A stretch of DNA of 51,470 bases, from contig NZ_KB907473.1 in NCBI RefSeq assembly GCF_000382045.1, positions 1-51,470 on the forward strand, given 5' to 3'. The notes beneath the pieces are model-generated. The model did not search any database. It was not told the DNA's origin and saw nothing but the letters and a program-made list of their open reading frames with translations. Every line of letters starts with the position of its first letter. Position 1 is the first letter of the stretch. This document shows positions 51,291 to 51,470 of this stretch, piece by piece. This DNA is from Variovorax atrisoli 110B (lineage in GTDB: Bacteria > Pseudomonadota > Gammaproteobacteria > Burkholderiales > Burkholderiaceae_C). The translations under genes were made by a program, and so were the position numbers.

Positions 51291-51470
51291 GCGACCTACT
51301 TTTCTTTGTCTCGCCAAAGAAACGTAGGCAAAAGAAAGGCGACCCCGCTGTCTGCGACCCCTTCGCTGCGCTACGGGGCAACCTGCGGTGCTCGCGTTTC
51401 GCGGGGTCTCGCCCAAACTCGCTTCGCTCAGACAAGGGCGAGCCCTGATCCGCGAAACGCTGCGCTCCTC
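51291..51470 (+). repeat. Intergenic repeat element at the window end
   Basis: A near-perfect hairpin, CTACTTTTCTTTG (51296-51308) with CAAAGAAACGTAG (51315-51327, one mismatch), opens a stretch of short palindromic pieces around AAAGAAAGGCGACCCC. I recognise this type as a common dispersed non-coding repeat in Comamonadaceae and Xanthomonadaceae genomes. It runs off the window edge, so its full length is unknown. The small frames inside it are not genes. Confidence 0.65.

Noticed and set aside
51233..51448. 71-codon frame after the SDR gene
   Set aside because: It lies within the intergenic repeat and has no ribosome binding site; it is a by-product of the repeat sequence.

Overview
The window is GC-rich, densely coded chromosomal DNA with no phage, transposase or CRISPR. 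It reads as a betaproteobacterium of the Comamonadaceae, most likely Variovorax. This rests on the gene style, on a secreted M20 peptidase that looks nearly identical, from memory, to carboxypeptidase G2 (glucarpidase), and on an intergenic repeat of a kind I associate with this group. All names are from reading the sequence; no database search was run.

Layout. 1-203: 5S rRNA, the tail of an rrn operon, and its terminator. 235-2874: an MBL-fold hydrolase and a FadD-type acyl-CoA ligase. 3009-6522: an aromatic amino acid unit, hpd-pheC-phhA, divergent from an Lrp/AsnC regulator with inverted repeats between them. 6642-9923: GNAT acetyltransferase, CorC and Lnt. 9930-16847: a tight seven-gene operon of quinone reductase, cytosine-deaminase-like amidohydrolase, creatininase-family hydrolase, NMT1/THI5-type ABC importer and FAD oxidase, which looks like an undescribed nitrogen-compound uptake and breakdown module. 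17162-22927: an archaic (Csu/SCPU-type) chaperone-usher pilus followed by two small paralogous secreted proteins of unknown function. 22950-24086: a repeat-built lipoprotein. 24280-26361: a RutR-like TetR regulator divergent from a periplasmic glutaminase-asparaginase, with a 164-bp nested inverted repeat between them. 26390-29050: PAP2 phosphatase, metallophosphoesterase and diacylglycerol-kinase-like protein.

29281-34769: glyQ-glyS-gmhB-plsC and a YgjP-like metalloprotease, a housekeeping run. 34807-36890: thiC under a TPP riboswitch. 36927-40823: YchJ-like protein, metallophosphoesterase, acyl-CoA dehydrogenase and the CPG2-like peptidase. 40892-42397: two unknown membrane-anchored proteins of visibly lower GC. 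42556-46963: thiolase, AceK, beta-carbonic anhydrase and a MerR regulator. 47083-51236: a second MBL hydrolase behind a perfect 20-bp palindrome, a leucine-rich-repeat kinase overlapping an RluA-type pseudouridine synthase, and an SDR. The window ends in an intergenic repeat.

The best leads are the seven-gene uptake and hydrolase operon, the paired small secreted proteins behind the pilus genes, the nested dyad upstream of the asparaginase gene, the LRR-kinase with a shortened activation segment, and a GmhB with Asn in place of the second catalytic Asp.
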